From: Hyperoodon ampullatus
Taxonomy: Eukaryota > Chordata > Mammalia > Artiodactyla > Ziphiidae
Assembly (NCBI GenBank): GCA_949752795.1
Contig: OX457056.1
Span: 179,700,428 to 179,764,427, forward strand
Direction of reading: 5' to 3'
Length of the DNA stretch: 64,000 nt
Part shown: piece by piece, positions 10,750 to 23,643 of the stretch
Numbering within the stretch: position 1 is the stretch's first letter
How the letters are laid out: the number at the start of each line of letters is the position of its first letter
Position numbers and translations under genes: made by a program
The notes under the pieces: model-generated
What the model was told of the DNA's origin: nothing
Database searches by the model: none
What the model saw: only the letters and a program-made list of their open reading frames with translations

Positions 10750-12100
10750 GGTCCCAGTTGCCCAACTTCTCCTGGGCCAGTAGGTCACATCCTGGGTTGT
10801 CAGACTGGAACGGGCCTCTGGACCCTGTGGATTGTCAGCAGGGACTGGACGGGCCAAGAAAGGCCCCACGGAATCTCCACAGTAGTGATCAGCTCCTCCT
10901 CAAGGCCATGCTCCATTGCTTTCCCGGCCGAGTCCCCATCTATGGGGGTGGTGGGGGAGGACCAAGACTCGTCATTGAGGCCATGGCCTTGGGACCTGCT
11001 GAGAGAAGAGAGCTCCTTCTCTCCATCCTGCACTGCACAACACTGTTCTCTCCCGTGGCCCCAGGACTCGTAACCCTCAGCCTGCCCAAACTGAGCTTCT
11101 CCCCACACCTGTCACTTCTCCTCCCCTCCCTTCTCCTCTTGACACTGGGGTCAGGCTCTCTCCTCCATAGCCGACCGCCACCATCTGGCCATGGGATTTC
11201 AGGAAAGTTGCCTGAATCCAGCCCTCCTCACCACCTGCCTCCATGACATTTCAGCATCCTCATCACCTCTCCCTGACCACAGACAGAAGCCCTAGCACAT
11301 CCTCTGGCCTCCTGCTGCCCCGCTAATCTCGTTATGTGTTTGCTGCCAGCAACTCTGCCACAAGGCTCCTATCAGATACCCTTTGTTCCTGGCTTCCCGG
11401 CCCGGTGGCCACAAAAGATCTGGGACGAGTCAACGTGGAACAAGGAAGAGACACAAGGGTTCTCTTCCTTCCTGTGGACTCACCACACCCAGCCCAGCCT
11501 GAGTTGCTCCTTGAAGCCCAAACCTGCAGGGATCTAATATCTATCTACCACCTGGCTGCCCGGGGCCAAGGCATGAGCTCCTTACACCAAGAACAAAGCC
11601 CCATGCTGAGGGGTCCTGGGGAAAAGCATGCTCTCCCAACTGCTGTGCTTCATCTCTAGCAGCTGCAGGCAGCAGGGATGAACTGGGTCCAGGACCCACA
11701 GCTGGGGGCTGGGGGTGTGCGGCAGATCCCCTGTGAAAAGCTCGCAAAAGCCCTGGTCCAGGCCAGAGCCCAGGAAGCACATCAGAGCCAGATGGCCCTC
11801 AGAAGGCGTCAGACTTACGACGTTACAGGCAGTGAAAGTGACACCCAGAAAGGGGAAGGGAAGTGTCCTCCATCAGCAACAGGCTCAGGACCCCTCATGC
11901 TCCCTGACAAAGAATACCCCCCACTCATAGCACCCCTGCCTGGGGTCCCAGAGGCCAGACATGGAGCATCCGGGTGCCTGACAGGAGTCCCAGCAAAGAG
12001 GTCTCCTGCTCTTAACACCCTGAATTGAATTCAGTTCACCTTAATTCACACCCTCCTGGGTGCTAAGCACTAGGTGAAGCTTCATCCTTCACACCAGGGT
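10750..12100. other. Unique non-coding interval, C/T-rich parts
   Basis: A pyrimidine-rich stretch lies around 11040-11330. The longest frame (168 codons, 10740-11246, plus strand) begins in the L1 TSD and has low-complexity Leu/Ser/Pro content, so I treat it as chance. No repeat family recognised. Confidence 0.4.
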
Positions 12101-12103
12101 TTC

Positions 12104-12312
12104 TCAAACTCAGCTCTACTGACATTCTGGGCTGGATCATGCTTCGTGGTGGGGGGTTGGCCTCTGCAATGTAAAACATTGAGCAGCATCCCGGGGCTCT
12201 ATCCACTAGATGCCACAGCCCTCCATCCCCCTCGTTGAGACAACCAAAAACGTCTGCAGACATTGCCAAATGCCCCCTGGAGGACACAATCATCTTGAGT
12301 TGAGAACCACTG
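12104..12312 (-). mobile_element. MER5A-type hAT-Charlie DNA transposon fossil
   Basis: The element begins 'cagggtttctcaaac' and ends 'ttgagttgagaaccactg', the inverted termini of MER5A in antisense orientation. Internal blocks such as 'gagcagcatccc', 'ccactagatgccac' and 'gcagacattgccaaatgccccctgg' match the family. It is a non-autonomous element with no coding capacity. The 8-bp flank duplication is not convincing. Confidence 0.85.
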
Positions 12313-12324
12313 GTACAAACCATT

Positions 12325-12500
12325 TAATCCTTACGCTAGCAATAGATATTTCTATCCCAAGCTGCAAGTGAGAAAGCTGAGACTCAGAGAGGTTTCGTGG
12401 ACTTGCCCAAGGTCACCAAGCAAGTGGCAGAGCTCATGTGTGAATCCAGGGCTTTCTGATTTAAAGTGCAGGGCACTTTCCATTATATAACTCTATCTCC
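12325..12500 (-). repeat. MIR SINE
   Basis: Antisense MIR: 'gtgagaaagctgagactcagagagg', 'acttgcccaaggtcaccaagcaagtggcagagc', 'tgtgaatccagggctttctga'. Confidence 0.8.
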
Positions 12501-13005
12501 TGATGCAAAGAGTAACAGTAAATCCCTGCCTACTTCAGTCTCCCCTCCTGTAACCAAGAGGAAAATGTCTGTATTCCATCAATAAAATATAAGTAACCTC
12601 CGTGTATGTACCTAGAGTATGGCATTCAGAGGTCAGAGGTAGGGCTCATTGCATGGTACAGGGAGCCCATGGGGTGGCCCTCCCTGTAGGAGCCACTCTC
12701 AGCACAGAACCAACATTCCCAGGGTCCCGGGACAGCTGCTCAGTGCCTGTGGAGCCCCTGAAATGCTACCTCCACAGTCCCCACCTGGTTGAGCAGGTGT
12801 TTGTGCCTGTCCCCACCGTGCTCCTCCATTCCATCCATCTTTCTATCTGCAGGACCTAAACCAGTGCCTGGAGGAGGTCCCATCTCCAGACACAGCCCCA
12901 CCTGATCTCCCAGACCTGGCTGCCTGGCCCACGGGGAGAGGCAAAAGTAGGACAAGTCACTTGCCGTCCGCCTGTCTCACCCGCTGTCAGGTTCACCAAG
13001 GGAAA
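12501..13005. other. Unique non-coding interval
   Basis: Nothing recognised beyond a short possible 'aatccctgcctacttcag' remnant near 12520. Confidence 0.35.
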
Positions 13006-13009
13006 AGGT

Positions 13010-13215
13010 CAAGGTCTGGTCTCTTGGTACAAATCCTGACAAATTCTGAACAAATGGTTTTCTCTCTCAAAGCCGTCATTCACTCCCCCAGAGAACAAAA
13101 ATAATAATACCCACCTCACAGGGACAGAATGGAAATAGAACCATATGTTGGAGGCTAAATGCCCAGCACAGTGTCTGCTGCATTCAAGGTGCTCAATAAA
13201 TCATTCATTTAATGA
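13010..13215 (+). repeat. MIR SINE
   Basis: Sense MIR 3' half: 'aacaaaaataataatacccacctcacaggga', then 'gcccagcacagtgtctgctgcattcaaggtgctcaataaat'. Confidence 0.75.
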
Positions 13216-13699
13216 AATTATGAAACACTAAGCACGACCAGAAGAAAAGCTTTGCATGCCTCCCAGGTGTTTTTGAACTCACAGATAGATTGGTTGGATA
13301 CCTAAATGTATGCTAAGAAGTCCATCATAAGTCAGGCTCCCATATTTGAGGTAGCCCCAATTTAATAGAGAACAACCTTAAAGGTAATGAAATTGTCTCA
13401 GACTGCCGTGGTCTTAAAGGCAATCGCCTGCAGAGAGCAAGCCCAGAATATTTCCAAATGAGATGGGGAGGGCCCTTGGTGGGCACCGAAGCAGTCAGTC
13501 TAAGAGAAAAATAATAATAATACAGGTTGCTGTCCAAGGCATTTGCCTGTGCATTCTGCTGGGAAAATAGCATTAGCTGCAGAGACAGGCATGACAGGGG
13601 GTTCAGCTGGGGGAGCACTGGGGAGATACAGCATGTGGAAAAGCTTGGCATCACTGCCAAATCCCACCTGCAATATCAATACACTCCACCTGCCAGCCA
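13216..13699. other. Unique non-coding interval
   Basis: No element recognised. A short (ATA)n-like run lies at 13509-13522. Confidence 0.35.
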
Positions 13700-13830
13700 C
13701 ACTTCATATATTCAACAAGTGTTTGCTGAGCACGAAGACCAAAGAATCACTCTAGTACTGAAGATACAGCAAAGGACAACACAGGTAAAGCCTTCTTCTC
13801 TCTCAGCTCTCATGTGAGTGGGAAAGCGAA
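13700..13830 (-). repeat. L2 LINE fragment
   Basis: Antisense L2 3' end: 'attcaacaagtgtttgctgagcac', 'gaagatacagcaaaggacaacacagg', 'cagctctcatg'. Confidence 0.65.
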
Positions 13831-14089
13831 CAACAGTCCCATTTGCTCAGTTTCAACGGAGCCAGGATTCTGCCCACTCCCCTGCTCAGTACCCTGGCCC
13901 AGAGCAGCTCCATGCCAGCACGGCGGCATCTCCCAGCCACGGGTGCTTATTCCTAGGTGAGGACTGCCAGCCTGAGCTCCAGAGTGGGCCAGAACTTCTC
14001 TCCCTGTCCCACCCTAACTGTTTCTCCCATCCAGGTCTGTCTTGGGAGAGCAGGGGTACACTCCGGTAGAGGACATGGCAGCCACTCAA

Positions 14090-14295
14090 TGCTCAGACCT
14101 CAGAATTGTCCCCAGCCTGCCAGATCTCCAGACCAGCAGCCAGAGTGGTCTTTCTAATTAAAGCCCACCCCGAATGGAGTCACTGTCCCCATCTTTTAAA
14201 GGCCCACTCCCGAGGATCAGGCGCTCCCTCTCAGCCTTACCTTACTCACAGGAGGCTTTACCTGCCTCCCTCTCCACCTCGCCTCCCTCCCTCCC
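14090..14295 (+). repeat. L2 LINE fragment
   Basis: Sense L2: 'ccagcagccagagtggtctttctaa', 'ggagtcactgtccccatcttttaaaggccc'. Confidence 0.6.
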
Positions 14296-15980
14296 AGCCT
14301 CAACCCTGTCAAACGTTACAGAGGGGGCCGGGAAATGGGAACAAGCTCTGGATTGGAAATATGAAAACTGTCGGTCATGACAAAGGTAGTTTCAGGGCAG
14401 GCAGAGTGTCACACTGCAGTGGGTTGAAAGTAGACAAACAGAGAGAAAATGGAGATGAGAGAAACAGGAAAGTCACTAAAAGGGAGTGTGGAAAATTTCG
14501 TGGGTTTTTTTTCTCGGAAGATTCTAAAACAAGTTTCTAGGGGGTCAGCGATGAGCGCCCGGAGAGACAGCATTTGATAATGCTGGAGAGAGATGCGCAA
14601 ACGGGAAATGCAAAATCCTAGTGAGGGGAAAGGGGGTGGATCCGGAGCCCAGGGGAGGAAGCGGCTTTTGCAAGGTGAAGGGACACTTACGTCCTCTAGA
14701 GTGACAAGGTGGGGTCATGAGCCAAAGGGTGCAGATGCAGGTGGGCCTATAAATTTGGAGATAGGAAATGAGGGGCCTCCCAACCAATGGCTGAGAAGTA
14801 GGAAAGGAGGAGGATGGGGGTTTGAGGACAGAAGACAAAGTATGAAATATGGGTTTGGGGAGGAAGAGCAAAAACTGATTTGTGATGAATACTGCAAAGC
14901 AAAACCAGCTGCCTAGTTCTGTGACTCTCTACAGCAACACTCAGTTCTTCTGTGCAGGATGCCAAGGTGGTGGCCAGGCTCAGCTCCTGTTGGGAGTTTT
15001 GCCTGAAGAATATCCCAAAGGAAAGGGATCAAAGAAATTGGGCAGGCAAGGGAGGGATTACTCTAGAACAAAATTCTGAAGCTTAACGCAGAAGATATGA
15101 AGACAAGGGCTTTGTAAAAAAAAAAAAAAAAATGTGGGGCTGGAGGTCTCACTAAGGTCGAAGAATATTTCAGTGGAAGAACTGGTTGGAGAATAGTATA
15201 TCAAGGCTGTGATTTCAGATACGGTGTGGTTATCATTAGTGGCTGTGTCTAGAGTGGTACATCCATGAAAGCAGAAGGCTCAGGTAAGGGGAGAAGATGG
15301 AGATAAAGAGATTAAGGAAATAAAAGGCCAAGATGTGAAAGTCATTAGGAATGAGCCAGATTTGGGATGGAGAGAGAGCCAGAGGGTTCAGTGAATGGTA
15401 GGAAAGGGGAGTGAGCTGAACATGAGGATAGGGAGAGGGTGGTGGAGGCAGTGGCGTGAGTTAGAAAGAGCTGGGTGTTGGCGGAAGAAAGAAAAGAAAT
15501 GGCTTGCAGGTGTTGATGTGAAATAAGGAAGACACCTCCTAGGAAGCATGGAATGTAAGGGGAATAAGACCTTCAACTCGACAGGTTGTCCCAAGAGGAC
15601 AACCAGGTATGAACCAAGGTAAGTAAGAAAAGAAAAGAAAAGGAGGTCAGAGGGTTTGCTGGCCCCAGGGCAGCAGTTACAGATGGAGAGAGGAAGTGAT
15701 AGCAGGCGGAGGCTGTGCAGGTTCTGGGGCAGCTTTGACTGAGGTAAGCAGGGTTGACGGTAGTTGACAGATGCGTAGCGGGGAAGGGACTCAGTTCTAG
15801 AGCTGAGGTCTCTAATTCTCTAGTAGATGGTGCGGTTAATCCCAGGACACTACCTCACTTGGCTATTCTCTGCACACAAGTCTTTCTTTATATATTAGAA
15901 AACGTTTCCAAAGCATCGACATGTATATTAATCAAGGAGTACTGGGGAAGCAATTAATACTGGAAACCCACTGGTCCCAG
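14296..15980. other. Purine-rich block of unknown origin
   Basis: About 1.6 kb dominated by A and G on the plus strand, with blocks such as 'ggagaagatggagataaagagattaagg', a 16-19 base A run at about 15116-15133 and a GGAAAAG-type run at 15625-15645. The texture is that of an old LINE or LTR read backwards, but I could not assign a family. Frames are low complexity. No gene is supported. Confidence 0.4.
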
Positions 15981-15984
15981 AAGA

Positions 15985-16130
15985 AGTTATTTGTGTCCCA
16001 TTAATCCTCCCACAATCTGCAGAGAAAATATTACTGCTCCCAATTTACACCTGAGGGAAAGGTTCAGAGAAATTAGGTACCACACCAGGTCCTACAACTT
16101 GTAAGTAATAGAAGAAGAGCATCATTTAGA
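15985..16130 (-). repeat. MIR-like fragment
   Basis: 'ttaatcctcccacaatctgcagagaaaatattactgctcccaatttacacctgagggaaaggttcagagaaattaggtac' follows antisense MIR order. Confidence 0.6.
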
Positions 16131-16139
16131 TTTACTGCA

Positions 16140-16290
16140 GCAGACTTGTGGCTAATTGCTTTTCCATGCATTGTCTTATTTAATCCTCATGACAAAATTA
16201 TAAAGCAAATTACATTATGTACTCATTTTATAGATGATGGAATTGTGACTTGGAGAGTAATGAGTCTTGCCCAAAGTCAAAGGCAGGCAC
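16140..16290 (-). repeat. MIR SINE fragment
   Basis: A second antisense MIR directly after the first: 'catgcattgtcttatttaatcctcatgacaaaattataaagc', 'cattttatagatgatggaattgtgacttggagag'. Confidence 0.65.
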
Positions 16291-18354
16291 CCCCTTCTGC
16301 TGTTGCAGATGATGTGTCCTTGTATGGCAGCCCGCCCATAGGAGTCCTGCTCCAAGCTCTGTCAGGCATCTGCCCCATCAAGAGACCAGCTTATATACAG
16401 AGCAGGTGCCCCTGCCATAGAGATGGACACCACATCTTTTAATCACGTTGGACTCTGGCCCTGCTGAGCCATCCCCCGTGATCAATCAGCTAATCAGACA
16501 TGTACCGGGGCAGGGGCTGAAAGCTGTTTCAATTTTTCAAACACAACAAACAATAGGAAAGAAATATGAGCAAACTGGACCCAGAAAGGGGCTCGACCCA
16601 ATGCCCCCTAATAGCTCCTCCAGTCAAGAAACAGATGCTCCATCTGGGCTTACAGATGCTATGCAGTGACCCACAGCATGGCAGCCTGCTCTGCCGGGGT
16701 AGGCGTGAGGATTGTGGTGACAGCGTCTGTGAGAAGGCAGAGGTAAGGCAGGGTGGTTTCCAGTGGCGGAAGTTGACTAGGATTGAAATGGCCTGAAGTC
16801 CAGCCAATAACTGTCAATAACTGCAATCTCTGCACCAGACATCCCTGCCCTTGAATCACACACCTAGAATCAGAGGCTGAGGACCACACAGAGCCCCAGC
16901 TGCCCACTTCTGTGTAACTATAAAACCGACTAAATCCAAGAGATAATGGGAGACTCTGGGATGGAGAAATAGAAGTCTGTCCTGGCCAGAGCACCAGGCA
17001 TGCTCTTCATTTACTGGTGAACCACTGGATGCTCTGCACACTTGTGTGCAGTTGTGACAGTGGACCGAATGCTGAGGTCACCCTGATGGTCACCCTACAG
17101 TCTAGGAACCATGGCTGGAACCTTATCTTCAGCTGCCCAGGCAGGATTAGGAAAGGCAGCCTTTGGTTTTAAAGAGAGAGCCTTCTACTGACAAGTCCCC
17201 TACTTTTGAATGCAGTTTAAAGGTTTTTGGAGCAATAAAAAGCACTTCATGTGTGAGGTTTATTAAGAAGAGAAAATGGTATCTTCAGTCCAAATGCCAC
17301 TAGTCTTACATTTTTAAACATTTCTGCTAGCCCAACCCAGGACTGGCTAAAACAGATGCAAATGTAAAATTAACCTTTACAGACCCTGTCTGGTTTCACA
17401 AAGTTACCATAAATGTTTTCAAAGGCACATATTTGTGCTTTATATTCTTTTCATTTATTTCATGTTAAACTTGGGGGTTTTACATTACAAAGTGATTTTC
17501 CAGAAGTAGAATCCTGTACCCATAGAAAATAACACTGTGTCCATGGGAAACTGAAGCTTCACTTACAACAACTCAATGTAGAGGCATCATCTAGGAACAA
17601 AGTAATTCTATGGTATCAAGAGCCAACTCTTTGATGTGCCATCTGTCGGCTATCCTGTATTCTGTTTCTAGATAGAGCAAGTGTCCTAAGAGCATCCATC
17701 TAGCAGAGCAGTCCCCAACTAGCAAGCAGCTGGATTGTCTCACCCCATCTGTTGGCTCTGTCTCAGTTTTCAGGGACCTTCCCACCATGGCTACACTGTT
17801 TAAGGGTCTCCAGCCTTAAACAGGTGTGAGGGAAGCTTGCAAACCCTACTTAAAGGGCTCCATAAAAATTACAGAAGGGAAAAAACATTCTCCACCTGAG
17901 TTAGCACATACCTGGTGATGAAGCACTGATGGGACATGATGGAGCAATCATACCCCACTATGATTCTCCCCTTGAATGTAGCCATAAAACCTGGCCAGAT
18001 GCATGGACCAGCTATTGCAGGAATCTGAAGAGTAAATAATCATAGGCAGATAAGGGAAGAGGACAAGAATTTGAAACACCACAAAACTGGCTTTAAATTT
18101 ACCAAGATTTTAATCCTCTGTTCCTCTTACCACTTGACCCTAGAGGTAGGTACAGCAATGAAAGTATGCAGCAAGTCAAGATCACAAAGGTCACATCTAT
18201 CTGGCTGAGAGACCTTTCCAAAGGGGAACCCGCAGGAACAGGAAAATACTGGTGATGTCACAGAAAGAGAGCAGCTCAGGAAAACAGCCCTATCAAGTTG
18301 TTTATGAACTCCTGGGCTCACTCCTGAGCTGCTCATGCATGGATAGGATCCTAA
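16291..18354. other. Largely unique non-coding interval
   Basis: No gene recognised. The last 400-500 bases may be the degraded 5' part of the old L1 that follows, but I cannot place that boundary. Confidence 0.35.
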
Positions 18355-19250
18355 TCAGGATATAAAAAACTCTGAGAACAGAATTTAAAGGCAGATTACC
18401 ACCTAAGTTCCAGACTGGCCACTGTGGGGGAGCACACATGGTGCAAAGCTTTGAAAACTGAACTGACATTGGGAACAGTCTACAGGGAAGACACTAGAAC
18501 TTGTGGCTTTAACCAAATCTGCTAAAACAAAATATCAACATCCTCCATAGGATGTAAATGAGACCAAGAGTCTTATAACATAATATTCAAAATATCCAAG
18601 ATAAAAACCAAAAATACTCACAATAAAAAGAATGAGCAAAATCTCAACTCACAAGGGAAAAGAAAATCAACAGACATCTACCCCAAGATAACAGATGTTG
18701 GAATTTTCTTACAAAGGCTATTTTTAAAAACTGTTCTCAAAAATGTTCCAACAAGCAATCATGAATACCCTGAAAATAAATGGGAAAATTAGAAGTCTCA
18801 GTAAAGAAACAGAAGAGATAAAGAAAGACAAACCAAATAGAAATGTTAAGCTAAAATATACAATAACTTAAAAAAAACTCATTGGATCAGTTGAATAACA
18901 GAATGAAAATACAGAGGAAAGAGTCAATAAACTTGAAGACATATCAATAGAAATTATACAATTAGAACAAGAGAAAGAAATAAGAATTTTTAAAAATAAA
19001 AAGATCCTTAGGGATCTGTGAAACAAAAACATATTTTGCGTATTTATGAGAGTCTCAAAATGAGAGAAAGAAAAAATAACATTTGAAGAAATAATCACTG
19101 AAAACTTGCCAAATTTGTTGAAAGACAAAAACCTATAGATCCAAGAAGTTCAACTAATCCAAAACACGATAAACCTAAAGAAATGTATGTTAAGATGCAT
19201 CATAATCAAACTGCTAAAAACTAGAGATAAAATAAAAATCTTGAAGGCAG

Positions 19251-19592
19251 GACTTCCCTGGTGGTGCAGTGGTTAAGAATCCGCCTGCCAATGCAGGGGA
19301 CATAGGTTCGAGCCCTTGTCCAGGAAGATCCCACATGCCACGGAGCACCTAAGCCCATGCGCCACAACTACTGAGCCTGCACTCTAGAGCCTGCAAGCCA
19401 CAACTACTGAGCCCACATGCTGCAACTACTGAAGCCTGCATGCCTAGAGCCCGTGCTCTGCAGCAAGAGAAGCCACCGCAACAAAGAGTAGCCCCCACTC
19501 GCCACAACTAAAGAAAGCCTGCACATGCAGCAACAAAGACCCAAAGCAGCCAAAAATAAATAAATAAATAAAATCAATTAATTAAAAAAAAG
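19251..19592 (+). mobile_element. CHR-family SINE, long type
   Basis: Full-length long CHR SINE inserted into the old L1. The flanks repeat AAATCTTGAAGGCAG (19236-19250 and 19593-19607), a clean 15-bp TSD. It has the head, the repeated 'ccacaactactgagcc' blocks, the 'gaccc...cagccaaaaataaata' end and an AT-rich tail. Confidence 0.95.
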
Positions 19593-22500
19593 AAATCTTG
19601 AAGGCAGTTAAACCCATGTAAACAAGAGACTATTCTCCTCTTGAGTTCTCTAAAATATGTTTGATGGCTAAAAGGAAAAACCAAAACATAGTCCAGTGGG
19701 GGTTTTGATGTACATAGATATAATATATAAGACAACTAAAACATAAATTGGGGACAGAAAAAGGAACTGAATTGTGGTAAGATTTATATATTCACTTGAA
19801 GTGGTAAAATACTGATTCAAAGTACACTGTGAAAAACTAAGGATACATATATTGTCTCCAAGGAAATTATTACAAAAGATAATCAAAGGAATATAATCAA
19901 AATCACAATACATATACCCAAAAGAAACACACAAAAAAAGTTTAAATAATCCAAAAGAAGGCAAAAAAGAAGAAACAGAGGAATAAAAACAGAGGAATGA
20001 AACAGAAAACAAATAAGAAAACAGAAGACCTAAATCTAAACATATCAACAAATGCACTAAATGTAAGTACCCTAAACATACCAATCAAAAGACAGATGGT
20101 CAGAATGATTTTTTAAAAACACACAAAGTAATTATGTGCTACCTACAAAACACTCACTTCAAATATAATGTCATAGGTAGATTAAAGATAAAAGTGTAGA
20201 AAACATATCGTGCAAACACTAATCAAAAGAAACTTGGAGCAGATATATTAATATCAAAGGAGATATAAGAGCAAAGAAAATTACTATGGATAATAACAAA
20301 AGGGTCAGTTTCCCAAGAAAATATAACAATCTTAAATTGTTATATAAAAAATTATATATTCATATATACATAACAAATATACAGAACAGAAATGTAAATA
20401 CAAAGAAGAAAACCTGGAGGAATTAAAATGAGAAATAAATTCATAATTATAGAGACTCCAACACAACTTTCTCAGTAATTGATATGATTAGTAGACAGAA
20501 AATCAGCAAAGATATAGAAGAACTAGACAACACCATCAGCCTACTAGATCTTGTTGACATTTATAGACCACTTCACACAACTACATCAGAATATACTTTA
20601 TTATCAAGTACACATGGAACATTCCCTATAAATGACTATACACTGTATCACAAAACAAATCTTTAAAAGTTTTAAATAATTGAATCATAAAAAGTAGGCT
20701 TTCTGGTCATAATGGAATTAAACTAGAATTCAGTAACAGAAAAATAACAAGAAAATCTCCAAACACTTGAAAACACACTTATAAATAATCCATGGGTCAA
20801 AGAGAAAATCTAAAGAAAATCAGAAAATATTTTCAAGAAAACAAAACTGAAAGTACAGCATTTTACAATTTGTGAGATGCAAGTAAAGTAGTACTTAGAG
20901 TAAAGTATTGTAGTATTGAAATACTTATATTATAAAAGAAGAAAGAACTCAAAGCAATAATCTAAGTTTTCATCAAAAGAGACTTGAAAAAGAAGAGCAT
21001 ATTAAGCCCAAAGCAAGCATAAGGAAAGAAATAAGAAGATGGGAAATCAAATAAATTGAAAATATAAAAACAACAGATAAAATAAATGGAACCAAAACTG
21101 GTTCTTTGAAAAGATAACAAAACTGATAAACCTTTAGAAAGACTAACAAAGAAAACAGAGAGAATACATAACTTACCAATGTCAGGAACATAAGAGGAGC
21201 CAACACTACAGACTCCACAGATATTTAAAGGAAAATAAAGGAATATGATAAATAACTCTACACACATAAATTCAGCAGTTTAGATGGCACAGACCAACTC
21301 ACTGAAAAACAGAAATACCACAATTCATGCAAAATGCAATCAATAACCTGAACAGTACTATAAGTACTAAATAAATTTAATGAATAGTTAAAAGCCTTCA
21401 AAAAAGAAAACTGCAGTCCTACATGATCTTACTGGACAATTCTACTGAACATTTAATGAAAAAATAAAACCATTTCTGCCCCATCTTTTCCAGAAAATAG
21501 AAGAGAAAGTTATATTCCCTACTCTTTTATAATATCAGCACTTACCAAAGCCAAAAACAGTGCAGAAATTAAAAAAAAAAACCTGCAGATCAATATTTCT
21601 CATGAACATAGACACAAAAATCTTCAAGAAACTATTAAATATTATCAAATTGAATCTAGCAATATATATAAAAAGAATAATAAATGTGACCATGTGAAAG
21701 CTATCTCAGAAATGCAAGCCTAATTCATTATTTAAAAGTAAATTATTCTTCATATTGAAAGACTGAAACTTTCCCCCTAAAATCAAGAAAAGGCAAAGAT
21801 GACCACTTTCAGCATTCCTATTATACATTGTATTAGAAGTCACAGCCAGTACAATAAAGTAAGGAAAATAAATTAAAGCACATTGATTGGAAAGGAAGAA
21901 ATAAAACTGACCTATTCACAACCAACAAGATTGTTTATGTATAGGAAGTCCTAATTTATCTATGGAACAATTTCTAGAATCAAAAATTAAGTTTATCAAG
22001 GTTGCAGAGTACAAGGTCCACCCCCAAAAATCAATTGTATTTCGATATACTAGCCATGTAGAGTTGAAAACAAAATTTTAAAAGTTCTATTTACAGTAGC
22101 TCCAAAATAAGAAATTAGTTATAAAGCTAACATAAATTGTGAAGCACCTGTACAAAATATGGAGAGAGGAAATCACAGACCTAACTAAATGGAAGAACAA
22201 ACCATGTTCACAGATTGGAAGACTCAACATAGCAATAATATCAGTTCTCCCCCAAATTGGTCTATAGATTTAAGGTAATTCTGATCAAAATCCCAGGAGG
22301 ATTTTTAAAATATAAAGAAGTGGTTTCTAAAATGTAAATTGAATGGCAAAGGAATTAGAATAGCTAAAACAATTTTTAAAAAGAAGTTGAAAGAATCACT
22401 CTATCCAATTTTAAGAACTATAGTGATCAAGACAACATATTGGTGAAAGGGCAGACAAATAGATCAGTGGAATAAAGAGACCTGAAATAGACCCAAACAA

Positions 22501-22596
22501 ATATGGCAAATTGATTTTAATGGTGCAAAAGCAATTCAATGCTTAAAGGATAGTCTTTTCAACAAATATTGTTGCAACAACTAGACATTCATATAC

Positions 22597-22627
22597 CAAA
22601 AAACAAACAAACAAACAAACAAAAAAA
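22597..22627. repeat. (CAAA)n simple repeat
   Basis: Tandem CAAA units inside the old L1. Confidence 0.9.
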
Positions 22628-23420
22628 CTTGTACTAAGCCTCACAACTATACAAACGTTAACTCAAAATGGATCAGCCATTCTGGAAAAGTTTGGCAGTT
22701 TTAATAAGTTAAATATGCACTAACCAGATGCCCCAGCAAACTCACTCCTGGGTGTTTACCCTAGAGTAATAAAATCTTCACACAAAAGCATGTACACAAA
22801 TGTTTTTAACAGCACTATTCATAATCACCTAAAACTGGAAAAAAAATATGTCCTCCAGCAGATGAATGGATAAATACACCATGGTATATCCAGTAAAATC
22901 CTACTCTGCAATAAAATGAGCAAGCTATTTGTGCACACATGGATGAATCCCAAAGGCATTATTCTCAGTGAAAGAAGTCAGTCTCAAAAGGCCACATTAC
23001 CAACTCATTCCATTTAAAGAACAGTCTTAAAATTATAAAATGATCATGATGGAGAACAGATCGGGTGTTCGGGGTGGAGAAATGGTGGGACTATAAAGGA
23101 GTGGCATGGAGGAGTTTTTGATGGAACTGTTGTGACGTCACAAATCTCTACACGTTAATATTCAGAGAACTGTAAACAAAAACAAAACAAACAACAACAC
23201 AACGACACTAACTAGATGGGACTCTGGGGCAGCCCCCAATCAGTCTCCAAGGTCTTGGGTGAAAGCTTCTTAAGTTAAACACTTAGAACAAAACAAAAAA
23301 CATATTGGAAACCAGAAGACACAGAAGGATAATGCAGGCATTAAAGGAGCAGATGTGGGCCCCCTCCTGAGCCTGGAGAACTGTTCAGCCACTTTCCCCT
23401 GAATTTGGTGAGCTCTTATA

Positions 23421-23560
23421 GCACTGGTCCTCAAACTTGCCTGTACACAGTGTCCGAAGAGGTTTTCTAAAGAAATTTGGCCTTGCAATGGAAGGGCATG
23501 TGTTAACACATGCAGAAATTCAGCTTCAGTGATGTCTGTGATTCTTCCGTACAGCTTAGC
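23421..23560 (+). mobile_element. Possible MER20-like hAT fossil
   Basis: 'cactggtcctcaaacttgcctgtacacagtgtc' resembles a MER20 terminus and the following region. Only one end is persuasive. Confidence 0.4.
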
Positions 23561-23643
23561 ATCCAACCATCTAGAAAGTTCCCTTATGTCGGATATACAT
23601 CTGACAACTGGCTTGATTGTTGAAACTGCAGCTACCTCAAATA

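Larger units (their letters stand above)
18355..23200 (+). mobile_element. Ancient L1 (L1M-type), heavily decayed
   Basis: An A-rich, sense L1 remnant of nearly 5 kb. An ORF1-like coiled-coil region lies at 18.8-19.25 kb. Endonuclease-like text lies at 20.48-20.66 kb ('LDLVDIYRPLHTTTSEYTLLSSTHGTF'). RT-like fragments run from 21.4 to 22.3 kb, and the ORF2 C-terminal and 3' UTR-like end from 22.67 to 23.2 kb ('gcagatgaatggataaatacaccatgg'). There is an abrupt jump near 22670, where an internal piece appears deleted. Stops are dense in all frames. A CHR SINE sits at 19251-19592. The start is uncertain and could be up to 500 bases further left. Confidence 0.85.

Noticed and set aside
12094..12320. 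8-bp TSD for the MER5A element
   Set aside because: Flanking octamers agree at only about half the positions.
22597..22627. CRISPR-like or tandem array
   Set aside because: Simple CAAA microsatellite; no spacers, and the sequence is mammalian.
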